DNA from: a virus
DNA: 45,380 nucleotides
Direction: 5' to 3' (one strand)
Virus record (IMG/VR): IMGVR_UViG_3300047121_000414
Location: 1 to 45,380 of that record
The position numbers and the translations under genes are program-made. Shown in pieces: positions 8,019 through 17,000 of the stretch (position 1 is its first letter; each line of letters begins with the position of its first letter). Under the pieces are notes generated by a model that saw only the letters and a list, made by a program, of their open reading frames with translations, was not told the DNA's origin and did no database searches.

Positions 8019-8456
8019 ATGATCCACTCCCAGAACCATAAGGTCGTTGCGAACCTCGAGTCGGCCGCTGTCGGCGCGACCGCGACCGCCACGCTGACGA
8101 TCGACACCATCGGCTACGATCACGCCAGCGTGACCGTGCTGCGGGCCAGCAACGCCAGCACGGTGTTCGCGAACGTCGTGAAGGTCGAAGAGTCAGACGA
8201 CAACTCGTCCTACTCGAACGTCACTGCCCTGGTGGGCGGCGGCGTCGGCGGCTTCTCGATCCCGGCTGTCACTAGCACGGCCCTGACGTCCGTCCTCAAG
8301 CTGGACATCGACACGAAGGCCAAGAAGCGCTACCTGAAGGTGTCCTACACGCCCGGCGCCACGGCGAACGTGGCGATGGTGGCCCGCCTGGGTCGTGCCG
8401 AAGAGTCGCCCGTGTCGAACTCCGACGCTGGTGTCATCGGCCGATTCGTTGGCTAG
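8019..8456 (+). CDS. small virion protein, possible capsid decoration or head accessory
   Basis: 145 residues, rich in Ala, Val, Thr and Ser with alternating beta-strand character and no catalytic motif. The segment IDTIGYDHASVTVLRAS followed by VEESDDNSSY resembles small beta-sandwich proteins often found just after phage capsid genes. Position suggests a head decoration or fibre-like accessory protein, made together with the capsid. An AACAGGAG ribosome site precedes the ATG. The exact family was not recognised. Confidence 0.8.
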   Translation: MIHSQNHKVVANLESAAVGATATATLTIDTIGYDHASVTVLRASNASTVFANVVKVEESDDNSSYSNVTALVGGGVGGFSIPAVTSTALTSVLKLDIDTKAKKRYLKVSYTPGATANVAMVARLGRAEESPVSNSDAGVIGRFVG

Positions 8457-8526
8457 TCCCGTACAAGCGGGACGGCCATGACGGCCGACAAAGGCGCAAG
8501 GATGCGCGCCCGCTCCTCACAAGGAG
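8456..8526 (+). terminator. cluster of hairpins after the capsid operon
   Basis: GTCCCG/CGGGAC (8456-8461 with 8468-8473) forms a 6-bp stem; GGCC-ATGAC-GGCC, GCGC-AAGGAT-GCGC and GCTCCT-CACA-AGGAGC follow. None has a T-tract, so they may be processing or stability elements rather than classical terminators. The last stem hides the AGGAG ribosome site of the following glycosyltransferase gene, which could limit its translation. Confidence 0.45.
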
Positions 8527-8532
8527 CGAACC

Positions 8533-9261
8533 ATGCTGCTGCGTGTCGGTAATTGTGAAGCCGAGGTGAAGGTAGCCGCTCTGATGAGCGTCCCTCGCCT
8601 CGGCTTCACTGATAATTTCTTCTGCATCTCGCAGGCTCTCGCGCCGCACGGGATCGCCCCGATCAAATACACGGGCGCGTTCTTCGGTCAATGCCTCCAG
8701 CGGTGCATGGAACAGGTCGTCGACACGCACGACGTCGTGCTGACGATCGACTATGACACGATCTTCACCGCCAAGACGGTGGAAGCGCTCCTCGCCCTCC
8801 TGATGCACTCGGGCTTCGACGCCCTCGCTCCGCTTCAGACCAAGCGGGAGGCGAACACGGTGATGTTCGCCCTGCCTGGGATCACGCCGGACGAGAAGAC
8901 AACGGTCGAAAACGACTGGTTCCAGAAGGTCGTCCAGCCCGTCGAGACAGCGCACTTCGGCTGCACGTTCATCCGCACCGCGGCCATCAAGAAGATGGCG
9001 AAGCCGTGGTTCCTGGCCGAGGCCAATGACGAAGGGACGTTCACGGGCGGCCATATCGACGAGGACATCTACTTCTGGAAGAAGTTCGCCGCCAGCGGGA
9101 ACCGCCTGGGCATCGCCACCAACGTCAGCGTCGGCCACGCCGAACTGATGATCACCTGGCCCTCCAGGAGCGTCGAAGGCGGCAAGGTGCAGCAGCACAC
9201 GACGGAGTTCTGGAACAACGGGAAGAAGCCGCCGGAAGGCGCCTGGGGATTCGTGCCATGA
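8533..9261 (+). CDS. glycosyltransferase-like protein, GT-A type
   Basis: 242 residues. An early AALMSVPRLGF segment is followed by LTIDYDTIFTAKTV near residue 70-80, where DYD fits the DxD metal and nucleotide-sugar binding motif. A second acidic patch, GGHIDEDIYFW, lies near residue 175, followed by VGHAEL. The pattern suits small phage-encoded GT-A transferases that use a nucleotide sugar; the acceptor is unknown (virion protein, host glycan or DNA). Its place between capsid and connector genes, behind a hairpin cluster, is typical of an inserted accessory gene. Its ribosome site is inside a small hairpin. ATGA overlap joins it to the next gene. Confidence 0.72.
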   Translation: MLLRVGNCEAEVKVAALMSVPRLGFTDNFFCISQALAPHGIAPIKYTGAFFGQCLQRCMEQVVDTHDVVLTIDYDTIFTAKTVEALLALLMHSGFDALAPLQTKREANTVMFALPGITPDEKTTVENDWFQKVVQPVETAHFGCTFIRTAAIKKMAKPWFLAEANDEGTFTGGHIDEDIYFWKKFAASGNRLGIATNVSVGHAELMITWPSRSVEGGKVQQHTTEFWNNGKKPPEGAWGFVP

Positions 9262-9455
9262 GGATTCGCGTACTGAAGTCGTTCGCCGGCTACCGCGTCG
9301 GGCAAGAGTTTGACTGGGGCGACGGCGCGGCGCGCATCTACATCGCCCGCGGCATGGTCGAGGAGATCGGCGAGCGTCGCCTGGAGGCCGCGACCGTCGA
9401 AGAGCGGAGCGAGCGGGCCACGATGCCGCAGCCGGCCAGGAGGAAGGCGAAATGA
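9258..9455 (+). CDS. small conserved-type phage protein
   Basis: 65 residues. The pattern RVLKSFAGYRVGQEFDWGDGAARIYIARGMVEEIG recalls short phage proteins seen between capsid and connector genes, in which a small beta domain ends with a (I/L)ARGxVE motif; the tail is basic. No function is established. It overlaps the glycosyltransferase by ATGA and the next gene by ATGA, so all three are translationally coupled. Confidence 0.75.
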   Translation: MRIRVLKSFAGYRVGQEFDWGDGAARIYIARGMVEEIGERRLEAATVEERSERATMPQPARRKAK

Positions 9456-10102
9456 CCGTCACCATCACCTACGGCTCGCCAGAGTATCCGTCGGCTGGCA
9501 TCACGCCGTACCGCAGCCTCGTCAAGCACACCGCCCCGGCGGTCTATCCGGTGACGCTCGCGGAGGCGAAGACGCAGTGCCGCGTCGACACCTCCGACGA
9601 GGACACCTACCTCAATAGTCTGATCGCGATGGCGACCGAGTACGTCGAGAACGTGCTGGACGTCAGCCTCATCTCCCAGACGCTCGAGGCCCGCTATGAC
9701 TGCTTCCCCTTATGGGAGATCATCCTCCCCCGCCCGCCGATGGCGAGCGGTACGGTGACGGTCATCTACCGCGACGAGGCCGGCGGCAGCCAGACGATCA
9801 CCTCGGCGACGGGTGCGTTCCAGACCGACCACTACGCCACGCCCGGCCGCATCTACCCTGTCTACGAAGGCGTCTGGCCGGCGGTGCGGGGCGACGAGAA
9901 CAGCGTCGTCGTCCGCTGGCCGGCAGGCTACGGAGCCAGCGGCTCGAGCGTGCCGAGCACGGTCAAGGGTCTGATTCTTCTCCTCGTCGCCCACTGGTTC
10001 GAGATGCGGCAGCCCGTGGTCACCGGCTTCAGCCAGGTGCTTCCCGTCCCGCAGACGTTCGACACGCTCCTGGCGGCGTCCGGCTGGGGAGGCTACCGAT
10101 GA
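9452..10102 (+). CDS. head-tail connector protein, gp6-like
   Basis: 216 residues. PVTLAEAKTQCRVDTSDEDTYLN and the following IAMATEYVENVLD are the signature helices of HK97 gp6-type connector proteins (phiE125 gp8-like subgroup). A beta-rich insert and a last helix LILLLVAHWFEMRQPV complete the fold. It binds below the portal to extend the connector. Length is near 200, usual for this subgroup. Both ends overlap neighbours by ATGA. Confidence 0.88.
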   Translation: MTVTITYGSPEYPSAGITPYRSLVKHTAPAVYPVTLAEAKTQCRVDTSDEDTYLNSLIAMATEYVENVLDVSLISQTLEARYDCFPLWEIILPRPPMASGTVTVIYRDEAGGSQTITSATGAFQTDHYATPGRIYPVYEGVWPAVRGDENSVVVRWPAGYGASGSSVPSTVKGLILLLVAHWFEMRQPVVTGFSQVLPVPQTFDTLLAASGWGGYR

Positions 10103-10584
10103 GCCTCCAGGCCCAGGTGCAGGCAAAGGTGCAGGCACGTTCGCAGTTCGCGAACGGCCTGACGACGGAGATCGCCGACCACCCGCTGACGTTCTTCTTC
10201 GACGTCGGCGACTGCACGAAGGTCTGGAGCGACCGCCGCACGTTCTCTGCTGGGTTGGACGAGGTCGACTTCTCGGCCATCGGCATCGGCACAGTGAAGC
10301 TCCTGTGCCTCAAGAACCTGTCGACGACGAGCCAGATCGCCCTGTCTGCGGGGTGGACGGGGAGCCAGTTCAGCCTGTTCCGGCAGGACGTCACGGCCTG
10401 GAACTTCTCACCGATCATCAACCTCGGGGCGCTGACGCTCCGCGGCTACCCGATCCGCGAGGGCGGCGCGTTCTTGCTGTCCTGCCCGAACTCGGCCGGC
10501 TTCGCCACGACGTCCGGCGGGAGCATCCTCCGCGTCGGCGGGACGACGGGCCAGAACTACGAAATCTACGTCATGGGAACCTGA
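10099..10584 (+). CDS. small virion-associated protein, paralog 1
   Basis: 161 residues, beta-rich, unknown family. It shares with the next gene a core of (L/I)KN-x-polar followed by a small beta hairpin ending in GW or DW, and a C-terminal YEI-V motif with a final Gly-Thr. The protein at 17856 has a related FLRNLSTSTTS segment. Position between connector genes suggests a structural role in the neck or tail. The start is fixed by the ATGA overlap with the connector gene and by the beginning of the conserved reading. Confidence 0.72.
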   Translation: MSLQAQVQAKVQARSQFANGLTTEIADHPLTFFFDVGDCTKVWSDRRTFSAGLDEVDFSAIGIGTVKLLCLKNLSTTSQIALSAGWTGSQFSLFRQDVTAWNFSPIINLGALTLRGYPIREGGAFLLSCPNSAGFATTSGGSILRVGGTTGQNYEIYVMGT

Positions 10585-10587
10585 CCG

Positions 10588-11121
10588 ATGGCACTCACCG
10601 CCCAGATCGCTCTCTCCATCCTTGCTCACGAGACGTCCAGCGGTGACTTGTCGCGGACGCTGCGGGCCACGCCGGCAAACTACGCACTAACGCTCACCGA
10701 CGGCACCGGAGCCAACCAGGCGCAGGTGGCGTGGAGCGCGTCCGGGTCAACCCCAGGGTTCGGCGGATACGTTGACTTCAACCTTCAGTCCTTGCCAGAC
10801 GACCGCGGCACCGTAAGCATGACATATGTCAAGGGAATCTACATCAAGAACACAAATCCAGGCGAGGCGCTACTCGTCGGCGCGGACTGGAATGATACCA
10901 CGCCACAAAACAGGTTCTACTACCTTCCGCTTTACAGAAATCAGAGCGACGGTGCAGGGGAGCCGATCCGGCTGGCCGGAACCTCATTCTTTTTTGTGTT
11001 TTCTCCGTCCGAAGACGGCTATCAGGTCGGAGCGACGTCAAAGATCATTCGCTTATCTGCGACGGACGGAGGCGCTGCAAGTTACGAAATCGTCATCATC
11101 GGCGAAGGCACGGTCACATGA
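10588..11121 (+). CDS. small virion-associated protein, paralog 2
   Basis: 177 residues, related in layout to the preceding gene: IYIKNTNPGEALLVGADW near the middle corresponds to LLCLKNLSTTSQIALSAGW there, and SYEIVIIG near the end to NYEIYVMG. The two diverge widely, so the duplication is old. Base composition between about 10800 and 11080 is less GC-rich than in neighbours. Function unknown, probably structural. Its last bases overlap the head-closure gene. Confidence 0.72.
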   Translation: MALTAQIALSILAHETSSGDLSRTLRATPANYALTLTDGTGANQAQVAWSASGSTPGFGGYVDFNLQSLPDDRGTVSMTYVKGIYIKNTNPGEALLVGADWNDTTPQNRFYYLPLYRNQSDGAGEPIRLAGTSFFFVFSPSEDGYQVGATSKIIRLSATDGGAASYEIVIIGEGTVT

Positions 11122-11435
11122 TCATCGGGACCATGCGGGAGCGGGTCGCGATCAAGTCCCAGACGGAGGTGCGTAAGCCCTCCGGCGAGACGGTCATGGA
11201 CTGGGACACCACCGTCGCCACGGTGTGGGCGAGCGTCAGCGGCCTCTCGAGCCGGGACATCCTCCAGGCCCAGCAGGCCAACGTCATTGCGACCCACCGC
11301 ATCCGCATTCGCTACCGTGCCGACGTCACGCATCTCAACCGCCTCATCTGGCGAGGCCGTACGATGGAAATTGCGGCGGTCGTCGAGCGCGACAACCGCA
11401 CGGCCCTGGAAATCCTGGCCCGCGAGGTGCAGTGA
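11118..11435 (+). CDS. head-tail joining (head closure) protein
   Basis: 105 residues, the standard size of the SPP1 gp16 / HK97 head-closure family. MRERVAIKSQTEVRKPSGETVMDW followed by VWASVSGLSSRDILQAQQ, THRIRIRYR and RGRTMEI is the typical order of the SH3-like barrel fold. The protein closes the connector channel and binds the tail. Order connector, head closure, gp10-like, tail terminator is as expected. Its stop overlaps the next start by one base. Confidence 0.9.
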   Translation: MIIGTMRERVAIKSQTEVRKPSGETVMDWDTTVATVWASVSGLSSRDILQAQQANVIATHRIRIRYRADVTHLNRLIWRGRTMEIAAVVERDNRTALEILAREVQ

Positions 11436-12196
11436 TGGCTCTGACGCAAGGCTTCGGCGCGGCGCGCATTCTTGATGATGGGCAGACGTCCGTTCAGTCG
11501 GCCAACCAGTTTGTGACCGTGAGCACGGCCGGCGCTCGCGACCTTGTGTCCAGGTTTCTGGAGCTTGCCACCGCTGCCTCCGCTCCGTCGGTGCTTCGCA
11601 AGGCAGTCCGTAAGGCGTCCGACCCGCTGATGAAGGACTACGAGGCGAGGGCGAAGTCGCACGAGGCGACAGGAAACCTGTCGGCGTCAGTGACGCGAAA
11701 ATACGTCGACTACCCCGAGGGCGTCGTGGCCGTCGTCGGCCCCCGCCAGACAGGGCCAGTCGGATCGACATCCGACAAGCGGTCTGGAAACCACGCATGG
11801 TTGGTGGAGTTCGGAACCGACGCCAGAAAGCCAGGAAGCCGAGGCCGCCGCGTTTACGTTAACGTCCACCAAAGCATCAACCGTCGGATGCGGAAGTCTG
11901 GCTCGTTCAATAACACACAGTTCGAGCAGATGGGGCGTGGATACTACTTCCTCATGGGAAGTATCAACGAGCCGAGCCGAAGGAACGGCAAGCCGGGATA
12001 CTCGCGAGACTTCGCCGGCCCCGGCCCAGGCGGTGACGGACGAAAGCAGCATCCGATCGCGCTGGCCCCAGGCGAGACGATCGCGCCGATGAAGCCGCTG
12101 GGCCTGATGGAGAAGTCGATCTCGGCCACTGGGGCTTCCGTCCTGGCGGTCTTGCGGTCGACGTTGGAAGCCGAAATCAACGCGAGGGGCGGATGA
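11435..12196 (+). CDS. HK97 gp10-like tail completion protein
   Basis: 253 residues, longer than the usual 120-170. The core around residue 50-130 (VLRKAVRKASDPLMKDYEAR then TGNLSASV, VVAVVGP and HAWLVEFGT) matches the HK97 gp10 family, which helps finish the tail or neck. A C-terminal addition of about 100 residues with basic and Gly-rich stretches follows. The start at 11435 uses the TGATG junction with the head-closure stop. Some codons are less GC-rich in the middle. Confidence 0.83.
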   Translation: MALTQGFGAARILDDGQTSVQSANQFVTVSTAGARDLVSRFLELATAASAPSVLRKAVRKASDPLMKDYEARAKSHEATGNLSASVTRKYVDYPEGVVAVVGPRQTGPVGSTSDKRSGNHAWLVEFGTDARKPGSRGRRVYVNVHQSINRRMRKSGSFNNTQFEQMGRGYYFLMGSINEPSRRNGKPGYSRDFAGPGPGGDGRKQHPIALAPGETIAPMKPLGLMEKSISATGASVLAVLRSTLEAEINARGG

Positions 12197-12618
12197 TCAT
12201 CAAGCCCGAGGACTACGTCTACTACCGTCTGACGAGCGTCCCGGCGGTCGCCCGACTCGTCGGCTTCAACGTCTACCCGATCGCCGTGCCGAAGTCGGCG
12301 GGGTTCCCGTTCATTGTCTACAAGCGGCAGAACATCATCCGCGAGACGACGCTGTCGGGGCCGCTCTACGTCCCGCTCTTGTCGATCCAGATCGCCTCCT
12401 GGGCGCTCACCCACGACGCCGCCAGAGAGTTGGGGGACGAGGTGCGGCTTGCTCTGGATGGCAACACCGGCACGGCAATGGGGGTTACAATCAGTGATAT
12501 GAGGCTCGTCAGCGAAACTGACGATTTCCTCGATCCTACGGCCGTCGGAGCACAACTCCCGCCGGCTTACGAGGTCAGGCAACTGTATCAGATCAGGTGG
12601 CAAGAGGCCGCCTCGTAA
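12193..12618 (+). CDS. tail terminator-like protein (DUF3168 type)
   Basis: 141 residues. The N-terminal helix with VYYRLTSVPAVARLVGFNVYP, the FPFIVYKRQ strand and the PLLSIQIASWA strand are the layout of DUF3168 / gp17-like tail completion proteins, which cap the tail tube at its head-proximal end. The order relative to the gp10-like gene and the tail tube supports this. A GATGA overlap couples it to the previous gene. The stop lies within the next promoter-like element. Confidence 0.85.
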   Translation: MIIKPEDYVYYRLTSVPAVARLVGFNVYPIAVPKSAGFPFIVYKRQNIIRETTLSGPLYVPLLSIQIASWALTHDAARELGDEVRLALDGNTGTAMGVTISDMRLVSETDDFLDPTAVGAQLPPAYEVRQLYQIRWQEAAS

Positions 12619-12637
12619 CCCTACAGGTCACGACACT
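12619..12637 (+). promoter_or_regulatory. CTAC-N7-GACACT element before the tail tube genes
   Basis: CTAC (12621-12624), seven bases, then GACACT (12632-12637), directly after the TAA of the tail terminator gene. It belongs to the recurring two-part motif. An AAGGAGG ribosome site follows at 12643-12649. If transcription began about 7 bases after GACACT it would start inside that site, so either the start point differs or the element acts as an operator. Confidence 0.35.
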
Positions 12638-12657
12638 GGCGCAAGGAGGCGCGACTC

Positions 12658-12993
12658 ATGGCAGGCGTTTCGGCACAGGGACTCACGTTCTCGTTCGGCG
12701 GGTCCAACCTCACGGTCACCTCGGTCCAGGTCAATGACACCCAAGACCTCATCGACGGCAGCCACCTGGGCATCGCCCCGAACGGCCGTCGGGAGTACGT
12801 CGGTGGCTTCGCGACCGACCGCGAGGTGCAGATCGACTACATCTCCACGAACATCCTCACGGCCGGCGTGTCCGGTTCTCTGTCGATCTCCGGCCCGATC
12901 TCGTTCAGCGGCAACGCGACCATCGCGTCGTCTTCGATCGGCGGTTCTGTCGGCGCCCTTGTCTCCGGGAGTGCGACGTTCCGAGTCGCGTAA
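12658..12993 (+). CDS. tail tube-like protein, copy 1
   Basis: 111 residues. It begins MAGVSAQGLTFSFGG, almost the same as the next gene, and continues as a beta-rich protein with VNDTQDLIDGS and a final SATFRVA. Position right after the tail terminator and before the G/GT chaperones is that of the major tail tube protein, though it is smaller than most (usually 140-250). AAGGAGG is well placed for the ATG. The family assignment rests on position and fold-like pattern, not on a recognised signature. Confidence 0.65.
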   Translation: MAGVSAQGLTFSFGGSNLTVTSVQVNDTQDLIDGSHLGIAPNGRREYVGGFATDREVQIDYISTNILTAGVSGSLSISGPISFSGNATIASSSIGGSVGALVSGSATFRVA

Positions 12994-12996
12994 GCG

Positions 12997-13380
12997 ATGG
13001 CGGGATTCGCTGCCCAAGGGGCAACATTCACGTTCGCTGGCTCCCGCGGCAACTTCCAGGGAGCCGTCGTCGGGATCAGCGTCGAGACGCCGGTCGCGGA
13101 GGTCGTCGATATGACGTCTCCGAGCGACCCTTCTGGGACGTCCATCCTTGTCCCGACGGGCGAGTGGTCTGGCGGGAGCATCTCCCTGGACTTCATCGCC
13201 ACGCCGGCGACCGGGGACGTCCAGGACATCGTCAGGGGCATCGGCCAACTGACGTTCGCATCGCCCCAGTGGACGGTGACGCGACGAGCAATTCTTGAGT
13301 CTGCCAGTACGGAGGCTCGTGTCGGGGAGTCGGTGCGAGGGATCGCAAACTTCAGAGTTACAGATTACGCAGGAACCTGA
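12997..13380 (+). CDS. tail tube-like protein, copy 2
   Basis: 127 residues, a diverged duplicate of the preceding gene: both begin MAG-x-x-AQG-x-TF-x-F, carry a V-D-x-T/S segment near residue 30-40, and end with an ANFRV or ATFRV strand. It follows after only three bases. The two may build a mixed tube, or one may be the tube and the other a tail-end or decoration protein. No ribosome site stronger than a weak one is visible, so coupling to copy 1 is likely. Confidence 0.65.
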   Translation: MAGFAAQGATFTFAGSRGNFQGAVVGISVETPVAEVVDMTSPSDPSGTSILVPTGEWSGGSISLDFIATPATGDVQDIVRGIGQLTFASPQWTVTRRAILESASTEARVGESVRGIANFRVTDYAGT

Positions 13381-13383
13381 TTC

Positions 13384-13758
13384 ATGGCGTTGAGCAAGGC
13401 GAAGATTCTGGCGGCGAAGGATGTGAAGTTGTCCGAGGCGGTCCCGGTCCCCGAGTGGGGCGGTGACGTCTACATCCGCACCATCAGCGGCACCGAACGC
13501 GACAAGTTCGAGGAAGCCTACAGCGAGCAGAAGATGAAGGCGTTCCGCGTTCGCTTCCTCGTGATGACGCTGGCCGACGAGTCCGGTGAGCGGCTGTTCG
13601 CCGACGCCGACATCGACGCCCTCGGCGGCAAGTCCAGCGTCGTGATCAACCGTCTCTTCGACAAGGCGTGGCAGCACAACGCCTTCACCGACGAGGCCGT
13701 GGATGCGCTGGGAAACGGTTCACCGACCGCCCCGAGCGAAAGTTCTACTTCGACCTAG
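13384..13758 (+). CDS. tail assembly chaperone, lambda G-type
   Basis: 124 residues. VYIRTISGTERDKFEEAYSEQ and a following helix FRVRFLVMTLADE with LFADADIDALGG are the pattern of G-type chaperones (TAC) that coat the tape measure during tail assembly. It lies between tail tube and tape measure. Near its end, codons CTG GGA AAC contain the slippery heptamer GGGAAAC at 13710-13716, which allows a -1 shift into the T reading of the next frame, as in lambda. Confidence 0.88.
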   Translation: MALSKAKILAAKDVKLSEAVPVPEWGGDVYIRTISGTERDKFEEAYSEQKMKAFRVRFLVMTLADESGERLFADADIDALGGKSSVVINRLFDKAWQHNAFTDEAVDALGNGSPTAPSESSTST

Positions 13759-14024
13759 CGCTGGCGCTGGGCCGGTCGGTCAAAGAGCTTCTCGAGACGG
13801 TCGATTCGCAAGAGTTGTCGGAGTGGTACGCATACCAGCAGCGGTGGCCGCTGGAGAACAGTTGGCAACAGACTGCCAGGATATGCCGGACGATCATGGC
13901 GGCGTCCGGCAACTACAAGCGGGTGCCTGAAGAAGAAGTATTCATCCCGGCGTCGAAGCGGCCGAAGCAGTCGCAGGATGCAATGTTCTCCGAACTGATG
14001 AAGTTGCAGAAGCCTCAAGGATGA
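13384..14024 (+). CDS. tail assembly chaperone G-T fusion made by -1 frameshift
   Basis: The fusion would read 13384-13716, step back one base at C13716 and continue to 14024, giving 213 residues. After the shift the reading is GKRFTDRPERKFYFDLALALG, then a helix with LLETVDSQELSEWYAYQQRWPL, the typical T domain that contacts the tape measure and tube. The T part has no good start of its own, which supports frameshifting. Lambda uses GGGAAAG; the present heptamer GGGAAAC is of the same class. The fraction that shifts cannot be read from sequence. Confidence 0.85.
13710..13716 (+). promoter_or_regulatory. programmed -1 frameshift site GGGAAAC
   Basis: The heptamer is in the X-XXY-YYZ register of the G frame (ctG GGA AAC). 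Slipping by one base joins the G frame to the T frame exactly. A weak CGGT/ACCG hairpin lies just after it. Confidence 0.88.
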
Positions 14025-14028
14025 GACG

Positions 14029-17000
14029 ATGGCCCGCGGCTACCTCGGCAAAATCTCGGCAGTCGTCTCGGCCAACACGGGCAGTTATGTCCGCGGCCTG
14101 AACGAGTCGGCTGCGCGGACCAGAGACTTCGCCCGCGAGGTGCAATCGACCCTGCGGCGAGCGTCTTCCGAGGCGTCCAAGTCCATTCAGGCGATCTACA
14201 CGCCGCTCCAGCAGTTTGAGCGGGCGCTGCAAAACGCCTCTTCCTTGAAGTTGTCGTTCAAGGGCTTTCCTGGGGCAATCAAGACTGTCGAGGAGTTGCA
14301 GGCAAGCCTTGCCAAGCTCAAAGACTCCGACATCGACATTGCCGTCCGCACGAGCGGCCTGCGTTCGCTTGACGAACTGAAGCGAACGATCAACCAGATT
14401 TCGTCGAAGGACATCGACTTCGTTCGCAACACGGGCGGTCTGGACGCCGTCAAGCGGCTGCGGGCCGAACTCGGCAGCGTCGACAACTTCGTCGTCAAGA
14501 CGGAGGTCAAGGTTCGGGCAGAGCAACTCGACGCAGTCATCGAGAAGTTCGCCGTCATCGACGACAAACAGATCGACGCTGTCATCAATGTTGTCGGCGA
14601 GAGGCAACTGGAGGCCACGCTCCTCAAGGAGCGTCAACTCCGCAGCATTGCCGACGGTCTAAGCGCGCCGCTCTCTGACGCGGTGTCAAAGTTCGCGCAA
14701 CTGTCTTCGGAGGTTCAGGCCGCGTTCGTGCCAGCCCTGTCTCGAGCGCAGACGGGCGTGCAGAACATGACGGACGAGGCCGAGGCTGGCGTCGAGATTT
14801 CCAGGCGAAAGTTCAAGGAACTGGAAGAGCAAGTAAACCTGACGACGTCGGCTATCAATCGACTTGCGCAGGCGAACCAGTTGGTTTCAAGGTTGGGTGA
14901 AGGCGGCGGGCTGCGCGACGCAGCGCCGCGCCAGTTCGATGCCCTGAACCGCGCCGGCTCGCTGTTCGAGCGTGGCAACAGGCTCTCCGGCATGGAGCGG
15001 GCCGGCTTCGGCATCGCCGGCCAGGAAGATGCCGTCAGGAGCTACGCCAGGCAGATCGAGCAGATGCGGGCCATGCGGGAGCGGCTGGCCGCCGAGCAGT
15101 CGGACACCTCGCAGATCGACGCCGCAATCACGAGGACTACGCAGCGTCTTGAGGAGGAAGAGGCGGCCCTTGAGCGCCTGATCGAGTCGGCCGAACGATA
15201 CAAGAAGGTTCAGGCGACAGAGTTTGTCACGTTCCCAGGCAACGCGACCGGCGAGTTCGGCCCACCTCGCCCGCCGCCCACTTTGGAAAACTTTGGCCCC
15301 GCTGCGCCGCCTGGTTTCTCGCAAGTGGCGAGTACCGACATCGGCCGCGACATCCTTGACTCACAGAGGCAACTTGAGCGCCTCCGCGGGTCGCTCGTGT
15401 CCGTCAAGTCGCAGGTGGAGTCGCTTCCGGCGTCTGTTCAGTCTCGATTCATTCCTGCGATCAGGCAGGCCGAGCAGGATTTTCTCCGCTTGGCGCGAGC
15501 GCCGCAGGCCGCCCAGCGAGAGATTGACGCCGCCGCATCCAGGCTTCAGCGGTTGGAACAGGCTGCGAAGCGTGCTGCGACGGCTGCAAGCCTTCAGTCA
15601 TTCGGCGAGTTCACAAGCGACGCATCCGTCAAGCAGGCGACCGGCGAGTTGCAGGCGTTGCAGAAGGTTCTCATTCAGGTCGGCGCAACGGCAAATGGCG
15701 CCGCAGCCAAGGCATATGAGCAACTTCGCGAACGCATCGCGCGGGCTGTGCGGGAAGGCAACGCAGGATTTCCGCAAGTCCGTCGTGAGATTCAGCGACT
15801 CGAGGCCGCCGCAGCGAAGGCGGCGGCGGCGACTGGCCGCATCTCCGAAGGAAACGCCCTCCGTCAGATTAGCCGCGGCGGCGACATTGCCCGCGCTGGC
15901 ATGGATAAGTTCTCGCTGGCTGCCCAGCAGGCGGGCTTTGCGCTGGACGACTTCTTCAGCGTTACAGGCGGCCTCGACCAGCGGCTTCGCGCCGTCGCGA
16001 ACAACGTCTCGCAGTTGGCGTTCATTCTCGGCGGAACGGCAGGGTTGTTCACGGCTCTCGGCGTCACGATTGGCGCACAGCTATTGATCCCGCTGGCACG
16101 GTTCGCGCTCAACGCGAAGGATGGAGAAGACGCCGCCAAGGGCATGAGTTCTGCCTTGGAGTCTCAACGCGACCGCGTCAAGCAACTGGCAGACGCCTAC
16201 AAGGAACTCGCCAGGAGCATCGCCGAGTCTGGGATGTCAGAGGGCGGTCGCGAGCAATTCAATCGCCTCGGCGAGCAGCAGGAGCGTCGTCGCCAGCAAC
16301 AGGCCATCGCCCTGGACGCCGTGGCTGGACAAAGCCCGCAACTCGCCGCCGCGAGGGGGGCGGTAGCGGCAGCCGACAGGGCTATGGGCGACGCGACGAC
16401 CGTCGGCCAAGCGCAGGACGCCGCCAGGGCCAGCCGGCAGGCACGCGCTGAACTGGCCCGTCAGGAGCGCCTGGCGTCGGCCCGCGTTCGGTCCCTTGCC
16501 GACTCTGCGCCGATTGATCGCCTTCGTCAGCAGCGTGCTTCTACCAGGGACGAACTGGCCCGCGAGAGAGCGCGGCGTCAAAACTCTGTCCTGCCGTCGA
16601 TCCTGACGTTGGGCTTGAGCACATTCCTCCCTGGCTTTAGCACGAGCCGCAACCGCGAGAATGCCCTGCGTGAGCGTCTGGCAACGCAGCAGGGTGCCAT
16701 CTCCCTGTCGCAGCAGCGGCAGACGGAAGATTTTATTACGCGCGGCCAGCGCATTGCGGGCCGATTTGCGCCGTTTCAGGAGAACGTTCAAGGATTCACG
16801 GCTACTGGATCGCGAATTGACTCATTCCTGTCTCGGTTCAACGACACCGCACAGCAGATCGCTGACGGGACACTGTCTGGCCGCGGCGTCGACAAGGCCA
16901 CGAAGCAACTTGAGGCACTGGCGGCCAACCTTGAGCGTGCGGCGATCGCCGTTCAGGGCTTCTCCCAGGTTCTTGACTCGCAGGCGGGGCAACTTGCCGC

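Noticed and set aside
6629-8110. Long minus-strand reading of 493 codons
   Set aside because: Antisense shadow of the capsid gene; no start site or family motif.
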